DNA from: Bacillota bacterium
GTDB taxonomy: Bacteria > Bacillota > Clostridia > Peptostreptococcales > Anaerovoracaceae
Reading direction: 5' to 3'
Assembly: GCA_905372035.1 (NCBI GenBank)
Contig: CAJPNN010000004.1
Coordinates: 1-58,332 of the forward strand
DNA length: 58,332 nt
The notes under the pieces were generated by a model. It saw only the letters and a list, made by a program, of their open reading frames with translations. It made no database searches and was not told the origin of the DNA. Position 1 is the stretch's first letter, and each line of letters begins with the position of its first letter. The position numbers and the translations under genes are program-made. Of this stretch, positions 44,651 through 54,135 are shown in pieces.

Positions 44651-45742
44651 ATGGCGTTCAAAGAGAGAGTATACAATTTTTCGGCAGGTCCGTCGGCATT
44701 GCCGTTGTCAGTTATGGAAGAGGTCGCAAAGGAAACGACAAACTATATGGAATCCGGTATGGGTGTTATGGAGATGAGCCACCGTTCAGCCGAATTTAAA
44801 AAAATAATCGAAGATGCGGAAAAAGATTTAAGAGATATTATGGAGATTCCTGACAACTATAAAGTGTTGTTTTTGCAAGGCGGCGGAAATACACAGTTCT
44901 CGATGGTTCCGATGAATTTGTTCAGAAAATCTTACAAGGCGGACTATATAGTTACAGGTTCGTGGGCTAAGAAAGCGGCTAAAGAAGCTGAAAAATTCGG
45001 AACGGTGAATGTAATAGCGTCTTCTGAGGATGATACGTTTTCATATATCCCGAAAGTTTCACCGAATGATATAGATAAAGATGCCGATTATGTTTATATA
45101 ACGACGAATAATACGATTTACGGGACAAGGTACACGTGGCTTCCTGAAACGGGAGATATCCCTTTGGTCGGAGATGCATCGTCAAATATTTTATCTGAAA
45201 AGATGGATGTGAAAAAATTCGGGATCCTATGGGCAGGTGCACAGAAGAACATAGGACCGGCAGGACTTACGATAGTAATAATAAGAGAAGACCTGATAGG
45301 ATTTGCAAAAGAAAATTGTCCGGTGATGATGGATTATAAGACACATGCGGATGCAGATTCACTTTATAATACACCGCCGGCATTCTGTATTTACTTTGCA
45401 GGTAAAGTGTTTAAGCACATCAAAAAACAGGGCGGCATAGAAGCGATGGAAAAGATTAATTTAAAAAAAGCGGGACTGCTCTATGACTATATTGACAGCA
45501 GCAAGCTTTACAGCTGTCCGGTTGCAAAAGAAGATCGTTCTTTAATGAATGTAGTGTTTGTAACGGGAAATCCGGATTTGGATAAAAAGTTCGTCAAGGA
45601 AGCCAAAGAATCGGGACTTCACAATTTAGGCGGGCATAGGAGCATAGGCGGAATGAGAGCCAGCATATATAATGCTATGCCTGTAGAGGGAGTGGAGAAA
45701 CTGATCGAATTCATGAAAAAATTTGAGAAAGACAATATGTAA
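44651..45742 (+). CDS. serC: phosphoserine aminotransferase
   Basis: SerC transaminates 3-phosphohydroxypyruvate to phosphoserine in serine synthesis. The 363-residue fold-type I PLP enzyme starts with VYNFSAGPSALPLSVMEE and has the PLP Lys in WAGAQKNIGPAGL (near 198) and FLQGGGNTQFSMVPMNL. The C-terminal SIGGMRASIYNAMPVEGV is typical. AGAGAGGTGAG lies just before the ATG. No serA or serB is adjacent; serA often follows serC in Clostridia. Confidence 0.95.
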   Translation: MAFKERVYNFSAGPSALPLSVMEEVAKETTNYMESGMGVMEMSHRSAEFKKIIEDAEKDLRDIMEIPDNYKVLFLQGGGNTQFSMVPMNLFRKSYKADYIVTGSWAKKAAKEAEKFGTVNVIASSEDDTFSYIPKVSPNDIDKDADYVYITTNNTIYGTRYTWLPETGDIPLVGDASSNILSEKMDVKKFGILWAGAQKNIGPAGLTIVIIREDLIGFAKENCPVMMDYKTHADADSLYNTPPAFCIYFAGKVFKHIKKQGGIEAMEKINLKKAGLLYDYIDSSKLYSCPVAKEDRSLMNVVFVTGNPDLDKKFVKEAKESGLHNLGGHRSIGGMRASIYNAMPVEGVEKLIEFMKKFEKDNM

Positions 45743-45751
45743 AAGAACTTC

Positions 45752-45796
45752 GTGGAATCCTGCAAAGCGAACGGATTTGTTTTGTGCGGATTCCTA
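45752..45796 (+). terminator. weak terminator-like hairpin after serC
   Basis: GGAATCC-TGCAAA pairs with TTTGTGC-GGATTCC with a mismatch region, followed by TATTAAATTT rather than a clean T run. Function as a terminator is uncertain. Confidence 0.35.
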
Positions 45797-45891
45797 TTAA
45801 ATTTGTCACTTATGCTTGAAAACGGATTCTGCTTAAATATAATCCGGATTACCACGGGTAAAATAAATTTTGTAAATAGAATGAGGATATT

Positions 45892-46497
45892 ATGAAGCTT
45901 AAAGAACTTATAGTTGCGAGTCAAAATAAACATAAAATTGATGAAATCAAAGAGATATTAAAACCTTTGGGATTTAGCGTGATATCAAGGGACGAGGCGG
46001 GAATTCCCGATTTTGAGATAGAAGAAAACGGAGAAACCTTTGAAGAAAATTCACTTTTAAAGGCAAAGGTTATATGTGAACATTGCAATAAGCCTGTGAT
46101 TGCGGATGATTCGGGACTTAGCGTTGATGCGCTTGACGGTGCCCCCGGAGTTTATTCGGCAAGATTTGCAGGAGTTCCGAGCAATGACAGGAAAAATAAT
46201 GAAAAGCTTGTTTCTTTGGTTTGTAATTTGGATTATGAAGAAAGAAAGTGCGCTTTTGTTTCGGTGGTTACAATAGTATTTCCCGACGGAAGAATTTTTT
46301 CGGGAAGGGGAGAATGTTCCGGGCATCTGTTGCTTGATGAGAGAGGTTCGGGCGGGTTCGGCTATGACCCGCTGTTTGTTCCTGACGGTTTTGATAAGAC
46401 GTTCGCAGAGCTGAGCGGCGAAGAGAAAAACAGTATAAGTCATCGTAAAAAGGCTTTGGACGATTTGAAAGAAAAGCTGAGAATATCAATGTTTTAA
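45892..46497 (+). CDS. rdgB: RdgB/HAM1 non-canonical purine NTP pyrophosphatase
   Basis: The enzyme hydrolyses ITP, dITP and XTP to monophosphates and so cleans the nucleotide pool. The 201-residue product has VASQNKHKIDEIKEIL, the ADDSGLSVDALDGAPGVYSAR signature and SGGFGYDPLFVPDG. The length is typical. The ATG at 45892 follows GAGGATATT. Confidence 0.95.
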   Translation: MKLKELIVASQNKHKIDEIKEILKPLGFSVISRDEAGIPDFEIEENGETFEENSLLKAKVICEHCNKPVIADDSGLSVDALDGAPGVYSARFAGVPSNDRKNNEKLVSLVCNLDYEERKCAFVSVVTIVFPDGRIFSGRGECSGHLLLDERGSGGFGYDPLFVPDGFDKTFAELSGEEKNSISHRKKALDDLKEKLRISMF

Positions 46498-46598
46498 AAT
46501 TTGATCGCTTAATTTTTCGGCATGCGTTAAACTGCATTCGGTGATGCCGTATATTTCAGGTTATATAAGATTCATAGCAGTAATATCGGAGAACTTTG

Positions 46599-47429
46599 AT
46601 GAGTAAAAAACGTGTCTCAAGTATCATTTTTAACATAATACACAGATTGCAGAGTTCATATTATAGGGGAGTGGCTGCGGAGTTGGCATTTTATTTTATG
46701 TTGTCTTTGATTCCGCTAATTTTGATTTTGACTCAGGTATTGGGTGTTTTTCAAATTTCTTTGAAAAATTTGCAGGAGATGCTTTATCAATATCTTCCGA
46801 ATGAGGCTGCGAAGGCTTTAACAAAGCTTTTACCTAACAGAGGAAACGGAAATGTATCGTTCAGTATATTTTCAGCTATATTAGCGTTGTGGGCGGCGTC
46901 AAAAGCGCAGTTTTCGCTTATGAGGATATGCAATTTTACATTTACGGGAAAATTGAGCGTGAAAAATTTTTTCAGAGAGAGATTTATTGCGATAAAAACT
47001 CTTATAGTAACTCTTTTCACATTTCTTTTCAGTTTTCTGATATTGATGTACGGGGAGATTATAATAAATGCCGTTTCCGCTTATGTCAGAGGAGTTGTGG
47101 GATATAAATTTCAAATTTCATATGCATGGTTCGTTCTCAGGTGGGTTTTGGGAATGGGAGTTTATTTCTTTATGGTAAGTTATATTTATTATGTTTTGCC
47201 GACCAACAGAGTGTCTTTTAGAAATATTGTCCCGGGAAGCCTTGTGGCATCTACGGGAATGTTCATAGTCACATTTATTTATTCATCATTCAGCATTAAA
47301 TTTGCAAATTATGATTTGCTTTATGGATCGTTTGCGGCGATAATATCCCTTTTGGTGTGGTTTTGGCTTATCGGATGGATGATTGTAATCGGAATACTTT
47401 TCAATGCCGCATGGCAGGATACAAAATAA
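46599..47429 (+). CDS. YihY/BrkB-family inner-membrane protein
   Basis: A 276-residue polytopic protein with about six membrane helices. Family features are the N-terminal YYRGVAAELAFYFMLSLIPL, the conserved Asn-containing VLPTNRVSFRNIVPGSLVAS and the C-terminal LVWFWLIGWMIVIGILFNAAW. The family was once annotated as ribonuclease BN; that role is now discounted and the function is unknown. ATG 46599 lies nine bases after GGAG; TTG 46596 is an alternative. Confidence 0.88.
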   Translation: MSKKRVSSIIFNIIHRLQSSYYRGVAAELAFYFMLSLIPLILILTQVLGVFQISLKNLQEMLYQYLPNEAAKALTKLLPNRGNGNVSFSIFSAILALWAASKAQFSLMRICNFTFTGKLSVKNFFRERFIAIKTLIVTLFTFLFSFLILMYGEIIINAVSAYVRGVVGYKFQISYAWFVLRWVLGMGVYFFMVSYIYYVLPTNRVSFRNIVPGSLVASTGMFIVTFIYSSFSIKFANYDLLYGSFAAIISLLVWFWLIGWMIVIGILFNAAWQDTK

Positions 47430-47636
47430 TAAAGACGGTTTATTTTACCGGTTTATGGAGTCATAGACGGCAGATTTACAGTGATGCTCAACAACAATGA
47501 TAATTTTTTTAAAATATATGGAACAACTCACTTTACTGTGCTAAAATGTTAATGATTACGACATAATTATTGCAAAGTGTAAAAACGGTGTTGCAAATGT
47601 GATTTTGATATATGTGAATGAGAGGGGGGTTTTTCT

Positions 47637-48845
47637 ATGAAATACTTAATAGTTGTGACAGACGGGGCGGGTGACAGACCTCTTGACAGCATAGGAGGAT
47701 TGACTGCTTTACAAAAAGCGGATATGCGATATATAAATGAGCTTGCAAAGACGGGAGTCATAGGGACGGTTAAAACTGTACCGGATAACATGCCTCCGGG
47801 GAGCGATGTCGCAAACTTGTCGGTTATGGGGTATGATCCGGCAATTTACCATACAGGAAGATCTCCGCTTGAAGCTGCGAGTATGGGCATCGACATGTCA
47901 CCTACAGATGTGGCTTTCAGATGCAACCTCATAACGCTTACAGGCGACGGGGATTATGAAGATCTGATAATACACGATCACAGCTCGGGAGATATCAGCA
48001 CGAAAGAAGCGGCGGAACTTATACAGGACGTAAATAAACATTTTGAAAATGAAAATATAAAGTTTTATCCCGGCGTAAGCTATAGGCACTGCATGATAGT
48101 GAAAAACGGAGATACAAACTATGAGCTGGTGCCTCCGCATGATGTTCTTGAGAAAAAGGCGGGAGACTATTTACCGAAAGGCGAGGGCTCTGAATTTATA
48201 ACGGATATGATGAAAAAAAGTTATGAATTTTTATCATATCATCCGATAAACAGGAAAAGAGCGGAAAAAGGTCTTAATCCGGCAAACACTGTCTGGATAT
48301 GGGGTCTCGGTAAAAAACCGAGTCTTTCCTCTTTTTACGATAAATACGGCATAGACGGAGCCGTGATTTCAGCGGTGGACCTTATAAAAGGTATTGCAGT
48401 ATGCGCAGGGCTCAAGTCGATTGACGTTCCGGGGGCAACGGGAACCATAGATACCGATTATGAAGGAAAGGCGGGTGCAGCAATAGAATTGTTTAAAGAC
48501 GGGATTGACTTTGTTTATATACATGTAGAGGCGCCTGATGAATGCAGTCATCAGGGAGATTTGGCAGGGAAAATAAAGTCGCTTGAATTTATAGATGACA
48601 GAATAATAAAGCCGGTGGGAGAATACCTTAAAAATTCGGGAGAAGATTATAGAATTCTGGTGGTTCCGGATCATAGAACACCTGTTGAAATAAGGACGCA
48701 CTCGAGTGAGCCGGTTCCTTTTGTTATATATGACAGCACTGATATTAAGGAGAGAAATGAGATAAATGCATATAATGAGGTGGCGGCAGACAGAGGAATG
48801 CATTTTCAAAACGGTTATGAGTTGACAGATTATTTTTTCAGATAG
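47637..48845 (+). CDS. apgM: cofactor-independent phosphoglycerate mutase, archaeal type
   Basis: The 402-residue alkaline-phosphatase-superfamily enzyme interconverts 3- and 2-phosphoglycerate. Metal-site and nucleophile motifs are visible: VVTDGAGDRPLD, the Ser in PPGSDVANLSVMGYDP (near 56), VEAPDECSHQGDLAGKI and VVPDHRTPVEIRTHS. The length and motifs fit ApgM rather than the 510-residue GpmI. The 207 bases upstream include an extended -10-like TGCTAAAAT at 47539-47547 without a good -35. Confidence 0.88.
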   Translation: MKYLIVVTDGAGDRPLDSIGGLTALQKADMRYINELAKTGVIGTVKTVPDNMPPGSDVANLSVMGYDPAIYHTGRSPLEAASMGIDMSPTDVAFRCNLITLTGDGDYEDLIIHDHSSGDISTKEAAELIQDVNKHFENENIKFYPGVSYRHCMIVKNGDTNYELVPPHDVLEKKAGDYLPKGEGSEFITDMMKKSYEFLSYHPINRKRAEKGLNPANTVWIWGLGKKPSLSSFYDKYGIDGAVISAVDLIKGIAVCAGLKSIDVPGATGTIDTDYEGKAGAAIELFKDGIDFVYIHVEAPDECSHQGDLAGKIKSLEFIDDRIIKPVGEYLKNSGEDYRILVVPDHRTPVEIRTHSSEPVPFVIYDSTDIKERNEINAYNEVAADRGMHFQNGYELTDYFFR

Positions 48846-48894
48846 TTTAACAATGGGTATCGACACAGGAAACGGGAAAAAGAAAGGAATACAT

Positions 48895-50235
48895 ATGAAA
48901 AAAAGCATCACCGTAGTTTTGACATTGATTATAACCTTGACGGTATTTTCGCCTGTTCGGAGTTGTGCAGTAGCAATTACCGAGATTCCGGAGGTAGGAG
49001 GAGCTACGGCGGTTGTTTTGGAAACCAAGACGGGAAAAATTGTATATAATAAATATATGGATACACCTATGGAGCCTGCCAGTACAACAAAAATTATGAC
49101 GGCTCTTTTAGCATTGGAAAATCTCGACTTGAAGAAAGAGATAACGATAGATTCCGAAGTTCCGTATACCGAAGGAAGCAGGATATATCTTGTTGAAGGT
49201 GAAGTGATAACGGTGGAGAATTTACTTTATGCGATGATGACGGAGTCTGCGAATGATTGTGCGGTTGCATTGGCTAAAGCTGTAGCGGGATCTGCAGATA
49301 AATTTGCACTTATGATGAATAAAAAAGCCAAAGAAATAGGTGCGGAAAATACTCATTTTGTGAATCCCAACGGATTGCATGTCGACGGGCATTATTCGAC
49401 GGCACATGATTTGGCGCTTATCGCCAGAGAGGCTATGAAAAATGCAAAATTCAGGGAGATAGTGACAACGTATAAATGGACTGTTCCCGCGACAAATAAA
49501 CAACCGGAAAGATATCTTTACAATACCAACAGGATGCTTTATGACAGCAAACACAAAGTCACGGTAAGAGGGCAAAATATACCGTGCAAATATAAGGGGA
49601 CGACCGGAATAAAAACCGGCTATACAAGCCATGCAGGGGGCTGTTTGGTTGCAGGAGCTGCAAGAGATGCGGATGAATGGATAGCGGTATCACTAAAGAG
49701 TACTGAAAAAGGCAGGTTTGCGGACTGTATAAGCTTGCTTGATTTTGCATTTTCTCATTATAAAACGGTCAAACTGAAAGATAAAAACAAACCCATAGGA
49801 GAGATAGAAATCAGTAAATCAAAAAAGGGAGACTATGCTGTATTTCCCAAAGAAAATGTTTACGGTGTTTTCGAGAGAAATAAAAAAGCAAAAACGGTAA
49901 GGACTCGGATTGTTATGAAAAAAGGCCTTGAAGCACCGATCAAAAAAGGTACACAGGTTGGAGAAATAAGAGTTTTTGAAGGAAAAGAACAGACGGGGGC
50001 AGTAGCTCTAACGGTAAACGAAGATGTAAATGAAAGCAGACTCGCCAAGCTGGGTATAGATATGTCGCCATGGAAGTTTGTTATGAGCATTATAGTGATT
50101 CTTGTTACTATATTCTTTCTGTTTATATTGTATCGTACGCATAAAATAAATCAAAAGAAAAAGAGAATTAGAAAAGAGAGAGAACGGGAGAGACGGCGCA
50201 GACGATCGGAAGACGATTGGCCATATGTGAGGTAA
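48895..50235 (+). CDS. D-alanyl-D-alanine carboxypeptidase (DacF/DacA-type, S11 family)
   Basis: A penicillin-binding protein that trims the terminal D-Ala from peptidoglycan stem peptides. A signal peptide at about 1-28 is followed by the SxxK motif (PASTTKIM, near 63), SxN (ESANDCAVAL, near 118) and KTG (GIKTGYTSHAGG, near 240). A PBP5-like C-terminal domain and a C-terminal membrane helix (FVMSIIVILVTIFFLFIL) with an Arg/Lys-rich tail complete it. I place the start at ATG 48895 after AAAGGAA, since the signal peptide begins there; a start 14 codons earlier is possible. 446 residues. Confidence 0.92.
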   Translation: MKKSITVVLTLIITLTVFSPVRSCAVAITEIPEVGGATAVVLETKTGKIVYNKYMDTPMEPASTTKIMTALLALENLDLKKEITIDSEVPYTEGSRIYLVEGEVITVENLLYAMMTESANDCAVALAKAVAGSADKFALMMNKKAKEIGAENTHFVNPNGLHVDGHYSTAHDLALIAREAMKNAKFREIVTTYKWTVPATNKQPERYLYNTNRMLYDSKHKVTVRGQNIPCKYKGTTGIKTGYTSHAGGCLVAGAARDADEWIAVSLKSTEKGRFADCISLLDFAFSHYKTVKLKDKNKPIGEIEISKSKKGDYAVFPKENVYGVFERNKKAKTVRTRIVMKKGLEAPIKKGTQVGEIRVFEGKEQTGAVALTVNEDVNESRLAKLGIDMSPWKFVMSIIVILVTIFFLFILYRTHKINQKKKRIRKERERERRRRRSEDDWPYVR

Positions 50236-50238
50236 AGT

Positions 50239-52077
50239 ATGTTTGATATTCAGGAAAATTTAAAAAAATTGCCGGACAGACCGGGAGTTTATATGCATAA
50301 GGACAGTCTCGGGGAAGTGATATACGTAGGTAAAGCCGTTTCTTTAAAAAATCGTGTAAGGCAATATTTTCAATCTTCGAGGAACCGGGAACTGAAAGTC
50401 AGGTCAATGGTAAAAAATATTTCCGAATTTGAATATATCGTTACGGATACCGAAATGGAAGCGCTGATCCTCGAATGTAATCTTATAAAAAAATATAAGC
50501 CGAAATATAATATACTTTTGAGAGACGATAAAACTTATCCGTATATCAAAGTAACAATGAAAGAAGAGTGGCCGAGGGTTTTAAAAACAAGAACCGTCAA
50601 ACACGACGGATCGAAATATTTCGGACCTTATACCGACGTATCCGCAGTGAATAACATTGTGGATTTTTTAAACGGTTTTCTTAAACTGAAAGGTTGCAGT
50701 CAAAAACAATTCTCAACATCAAGCAGACCTTGTCTGAACTATCATATAGGAAGATGTGCGGGATTGTGTTCTATTGATAAGGGAAGTGAAGAAGACATCA
50801 GAGAAGAGTATTTAAAATCAGTTTCCGTTGCGATTGAGTTTCTATCGGGCAGGAGCAGGAAAATAGCGGAGCAGCTTACACAGGAGATGAGGACTGCGGC
50901 TGAAGAGCTGAGATTTGAAGATGCGGCATATTTAAGGAATCAGATTCATGCGATGGAGGCACTCGGAGAAAAGCAAAGCGTGGTAAAGCAGGAAGCGGGA
51001 GATATAGATGTCGTCATATGTTTAAAACGAGGTGACAGAGGCCACATCGTGCTCTTCTTTGTTAGGGACGGAAAACTCGTGGGACGCGAAAGCTTTCGCC
51101 TCGATACCGTTGTCGGAATTAATGACAATGAAGCGGTAAGAGAGTTTATAACACAGTATTATTATTCTCCTGAAAGGATACCGGGAGAAATTCTTATAGA
51201 AGAACATATAGATGATGAAGAACTTATCGGGAGAAGGCTTACCGATATAAAACAGAAAAAAGTTATGCTTCAGGTACCTAAGAGAGGGCATAAAAAGGCA
51301 CTTTTAGAGCTTGCAATTAAAGATTCTCTCGTTTTATCAAAGTCGATTGATGATAGAGAAGCGTCGAAAAAAGAGCGTATAGACAGCATAAATAAGCAGC
51401 TTGAAGAAATAATAGGGCATCAAATCAACAGGATAGAGGCATATGATATCTCAAACATTAACGGTGTGGACTCTGTAGGAGCTATGGTGGTGTTTGAAAA
51501 TACGGCTGCAATAAAAAACGATTTCAGGAAATTTAAGATAAGGACGGTTGAAGGCGCGGATGATTTTGCAAGTATGCAGGAAGTTATATACAGGCGCTTC
51601 AAAAGGTTTTTAGACGGGGATAAAGCTTTTTCGAAGCTCCCGGATATAATTTTCATGGATGGAGGAAAGCCTCAGATCACTGCGGCTGAACAAGTGCTTG
51701 CCGCCATGAAACTGGATATCCCGGTAGCGGGTATGGTCAAAGATGATAATCATAGAACAAGAGGGCTTATTTGGAAAGAAAAAGAATATAAGCTTTCAGA
51801 ATATCCTATACTTTTTAAATATGTTACGGCTATACAGGATAAGGTTCATGAGTTTGCGATAGATTATCATACGGGAATAAGAAATAAAAGCTTGGAAAAA
51901 TCGATTTTAGATGACATAAAAGGGATAGGAAAGGCGAGGAAAAAGAGCTTGATACGGGAGTTCGGCAGCATAGAGGCGATAAAAGCGGCATCAGAGGCTG
52001 AACTTGCCGGAATTCCGGGTATGAACGTAAAAGCTGCAAGGGCGATAAAGGAGTTTTTTGTAGAGCGAGAAACGTAA
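50239..52077 (+). CDS. uvrC: excinuclease ABC subunit C
   Basis: UvrC makes both incisions in nucleotide excision repair. The 612-residue product has the GIY-YIG nuclease domain (RPGVYMHKDSLGEVIYVGKA), a Cys-containing segment (CLNYHIGRCAGLC), a UVR domain (RFEDAAYLRNQIHAME, near 227), the RNase H-like C-terminal nuclease (EAYDISNINGVDSVGAMVVF; FMDGGKPQ) and a terminal helix-hairpin-helix pair. It starts three bases after the carboxypeptidase stop, so it is probably co-transcribed with it. Confidence 0.97.
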   Translation: MFDIQENLKKLPDRPGVYMHKDSLGEVIYVGKAVSLKNRVRQYFQSSRNRELKVRSMVKNISEFEYIVTDTEMEALILECNLIKKYKPKYNILLRDDKTYPYIKVTMKEEWPRVLKTRTVKHDGSKYFGPYTDVSAVNNIVDFLNGFLKLKGCSQKQFSTSSRPCLNYHIGRCAGLCSIDKGSEEDIREEYLKSVSVAIEFLSGRSRKIAEQLTQEMRTAAEELRFEDAAYLRNQIHAMEALGEKQSVVKQEAGDIDVVICLKRGDRGHIVLFFVRDGKLVGRESFRLDTVVGINDNEAVREFITQYYYSPERIPGEILIEEHIDDEELIGRRLTDIKQKKVMLQVPKRGHKKALLELAIKDSLVLSKSIDDREASKKERIDSINKQLEEIIGHQINRIEAYDISNINGVDSVGAMVVFENTAAIKNDFRKFKIRTVEGADDFASMQEVIYRRFKRFLDGDKAFSKLPDIIFMDGGKPQITAAEQVLAAMKLDIPVAGMVKDDNHRTRGLIWKEKEYKLSEYPILFKYVTAIQDKVHEFAIDYHTGIRNKSLEKSILDDIKGIGKARKKSLIREFGSIEAIKAASEAELAGIPGMNVKAARAIKEFFVERET

Positions 52078-52134
52078 TATGATGAAATTTCCGGAAAAAT
52101 ATGAGAGAGGATGAACATCCCCGGATTTTTGAGG

Positions 52135-52164
52135 TCGGGCTCATTGGCAGCCCTTTTATTTTTC
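52135..52164 (+). terminator. candidate terminator after uvrC
   Basis: A short GGGCT/AGCCC stem around CATTGGC is followed by TTTTATTTTTCTCTT. The stem is short, but the T-rich tail is good. It lies about 60 bases after the stop. Confidence 0.5.
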
Positions 52165-52209
52165 TCTTCATAGCCAAGGCCCGAACATCTTTCGCATTGT
52201 CAAAATCGG

Positions 52210-52238
52210 TTGCTTATTTTTATTTTTAATGATATAGT
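52210..52238 (+). promoter_or_regulatory. promoter of the DUF1292 gene
   Basis: TTGCTT at 52210-52215, a 17-bp spacer and TATAGT at 52233-52238, with A+T-rich surroundings. A 34-base leader with GGAGG precedes the ATG at 52280. Confidence 0.55.
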
Positions 52239-52279
52239 TATTTTATCAGTGAGTTTTTAATTTATATGGAGGCAAAGAT

Positions 52280-52588
52280 ATGAATGAAGATAAAAAATCA
52301 AATGATTGCGGATGCGGATGTGGCTGCGGACATGATCATGAGCACGATTATGAACCTGAGTATATAACTTTGGAATTTGATGATGACACTGAAATTGTCT
52401 GTGAAATCCTCGGGGCGTTTGATGTGGGAGACAAAGAATATATAGCGCTTGCTCCGGAAGACAAAGAAGATGAAGTTTACTTTTACGGATATAAAGAAAA
52501 CGGAGAAGAGTTTGAGCTTGTGGAAATTGAGAGCGATGATGAATTTCAGGAAGTTGTCAAGGTTTTCAATCAGCTTATGGGTGAATAG
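52280..52588 (+). CDS. DUF1292 family protein with a Cys/His-rich N-terminus
   Basis: A 102-residue acidic protein. Residues about 24-100 match the DUF1292 family of Firmicutes (YITLEFDDDTEIVCEILGAF, EDEVYFYGYKENGEEFELVEI). The N-terminus has an unusual CGCGCGCGHDHEHDYE run (residues about 10-25), four Cys and three His that could bind a metal. The family function is unknown. The gene is monocistronic, with its own promoter and a strong terminator. Confidence 0.85.
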   Translation: MNEDKKSNDCGCGCGCGHDHEHDYEPEYITLEFDDDTEIVCEILGAFDVGDKEYIALAPEDKEDEVYFYGYKENGEEFELVEIESDDEFQEVVKVFNQLMGE

Positions 52589-52600
52589 TTTTATGTTATC

Positions 52601-52630
52601 AAATGACCTCCGGGATTCGGAGGTCATTTT
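52601..52630 (+). terminator. terminator of the DUF1292 gene
   Basis: A 12-bp stem pairs AAATGACCTCCG (52601-52612) with CGGAGGTCATTT (52618-52629) around a five-base loop, flanked by A and T residues. Confidence 0.88.
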
Positions 52631-52686
52631 AGGTTACAAACAATGTAGATTGAAAGGGACTCGTATCGAGGATCGTGTGAAACAAA

Positions 52687-54069
52687 ATGAGAAAGTATGA
52701 TGTTATAATTGTGGGTGCGGGAGCAAGCGGCGTTTTTATGGCATATGAGCTCAGCAAATTAGATCATAATGCTAAAGTACTTATGATTGATAAGGGGAGA
52801 AAACTTGAAGGAAGAATCTGCCCGATAAAAGAAGGCAAAGTGCCGAATTGCATAAAGTGCAGCCCGTGCCATATAATGAACGGATATGGAGGGGCGGGAA
52901 CTCTTTCTGACGGAAAGTATAATATTACTAATGAATTTGGAGGAGAACTTCACAATTATGTGGGTGAAGAAAAAGCAATAGAACTTATGGAATATGTGGA
53001 TCAGGTTCTTTGCAGTATGGGCGGAGAGGATGCCAAGCTGTATTCTACGGGCAGCTCCAAGCTTAAAACAGTCTGTTTGAGAAATAATTTGCATCTTTTG
53101 GATGCAAAAGTGAGACATTTGGGTACAGACAGAAATATAAGGATATTGGGAAGAATTTTCGACGCCTGTAGAGAGCATATAGAGATGGAATTCGGCGTGT
53201 CGGCGACAAATGTTGAAAAAATTGACGACGGATTTTGTATTACGACTGATAAAGGAGATAGACTTGGGTGTAGGGACCTTGTTTTGGCAACGGGCAGGAG
53301 CGGTTCCAAATGGATGAGCCATATATGTGAACAGATGGGTATAAAGTCCAAGAGAAACAGAGTGGATATAGGTGTTCGAGTGGAACTTCCCGCATTGATA
53401 TTCAAACATATTACGGATGACGTTTACGAGAGCAAAATAGTCTATCAGACTGAAAAATATAACGATATGGTCAGGACATTTTGTATGAATCCTTACGGAG
53501 AAGTTGTTGCCGAGAATACCAACGGGATAGTTACGGTAAACGGACACAGTTATGCCGATCCGAGTCTTCACACTGAAAATACGAATTTTGCACTGCTCGT
53601 TTCAAACAGTTTTACCGAACCTTTTAAAAACAGTAATGAATATGGAGAAGCCATAGCAAGGCTTTCAAATATGCTCGGAGGAGGTGTTCTGCTTCAGAGA
53701 TTCGGAGATCTTGTAAAGGGGAGAAGGAGCAGTGAACGACGCATGCAGAAATGTTTTACAAGGCCTACGCTCAAAGCGGTTGCAGGGGACCTTTCACTTG
53801 TTATTCCGAAAAGACAGCTTGACAGTATAATTGAGATGATATATGCACTTGATAAAATAGCACCGGGTACGGCAAATGAAGACACTTTACTTTATGGCGT
53901 GGAAGTTAAATTTTATAATTCCAAAGTTGAAGTTGACAGCAATCTTGAAACGAAGGTAAAAGGACTTTATGCATTAGGTGACGGTTCGGGAGTAACACAT
54001 TCTTTATCTCAAGCTTCCGCCAGCGGTGTTTACGCAGCAAGAATTTTGGCTAATAAATATACAAAATAA
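52687..54069 (+). CDS. FAD-dependent dehydrogenase (COG2509-like)
   Basis: A 460-residue flavoprotein. The N-terminal FAD motif is VIIVGAGASGVFMAYELSK. The conserved Cys-rich stretch NCIKCSPCHIMNGYGGAGTL and the C-terminal FAD-closing motif GLYALGDGSGVTHSLSQAS follow the pattern of the uncharacterised FAD-dependent dehydrogenases common in anaerobes. The substrate is unknown. It is followed, without a terminator, by the thioredoxin-reductase-like gene, so a shared redox role is possible. The ribosome binding site is weak (GAGG 14 bases upstream). Confidence 0.82.
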   Translation: MRKYDVIIVGAGASGVFMAYELSKLDHNAKVLMIDKGRKLEGRICPIKEGKVPNCIKCSPCHIMNGYGGAGTLSDGKYNITNEFGGELHNYVGEEKAIELMEYVDQVLCSMGGEDAKLYSTGSSKLKTVCLRNNLHLLDAKVRHLGTDRNIRILGRIFDACREHIEMEFGVSATNVEKIDDGFCITTDKGDRLGCRDLVLATGRSGSKWMSHICEQMGIKSKRNRVDIGVRVELPALIFKHITDDVYESKIVYQTEKYNDMVRTFCMNPYGEVVAENTNGIVTVNGHSYADPSLHTENTNFALLVSNSFTEPFKNSNEYGEAIARLSNMLGGGVLLQRFGDLVKGRRSSERRMQKCFTRPTLKAVAGDLSLVIPKRQLDSIIEMIYALDKIAPGTANEDTLLYGVEVKFYNSKVEVDSNLETKVKGLYALGDGSGVTHSLSQASASGVYAARILANKYTK

Positions 54070-54135
54070 ATGCGTAGTAAGCAGTTTAGAAAATATTCAT
54101 ATCGGGAAAATTCTATTTTGGGAGGAGCATTGACA

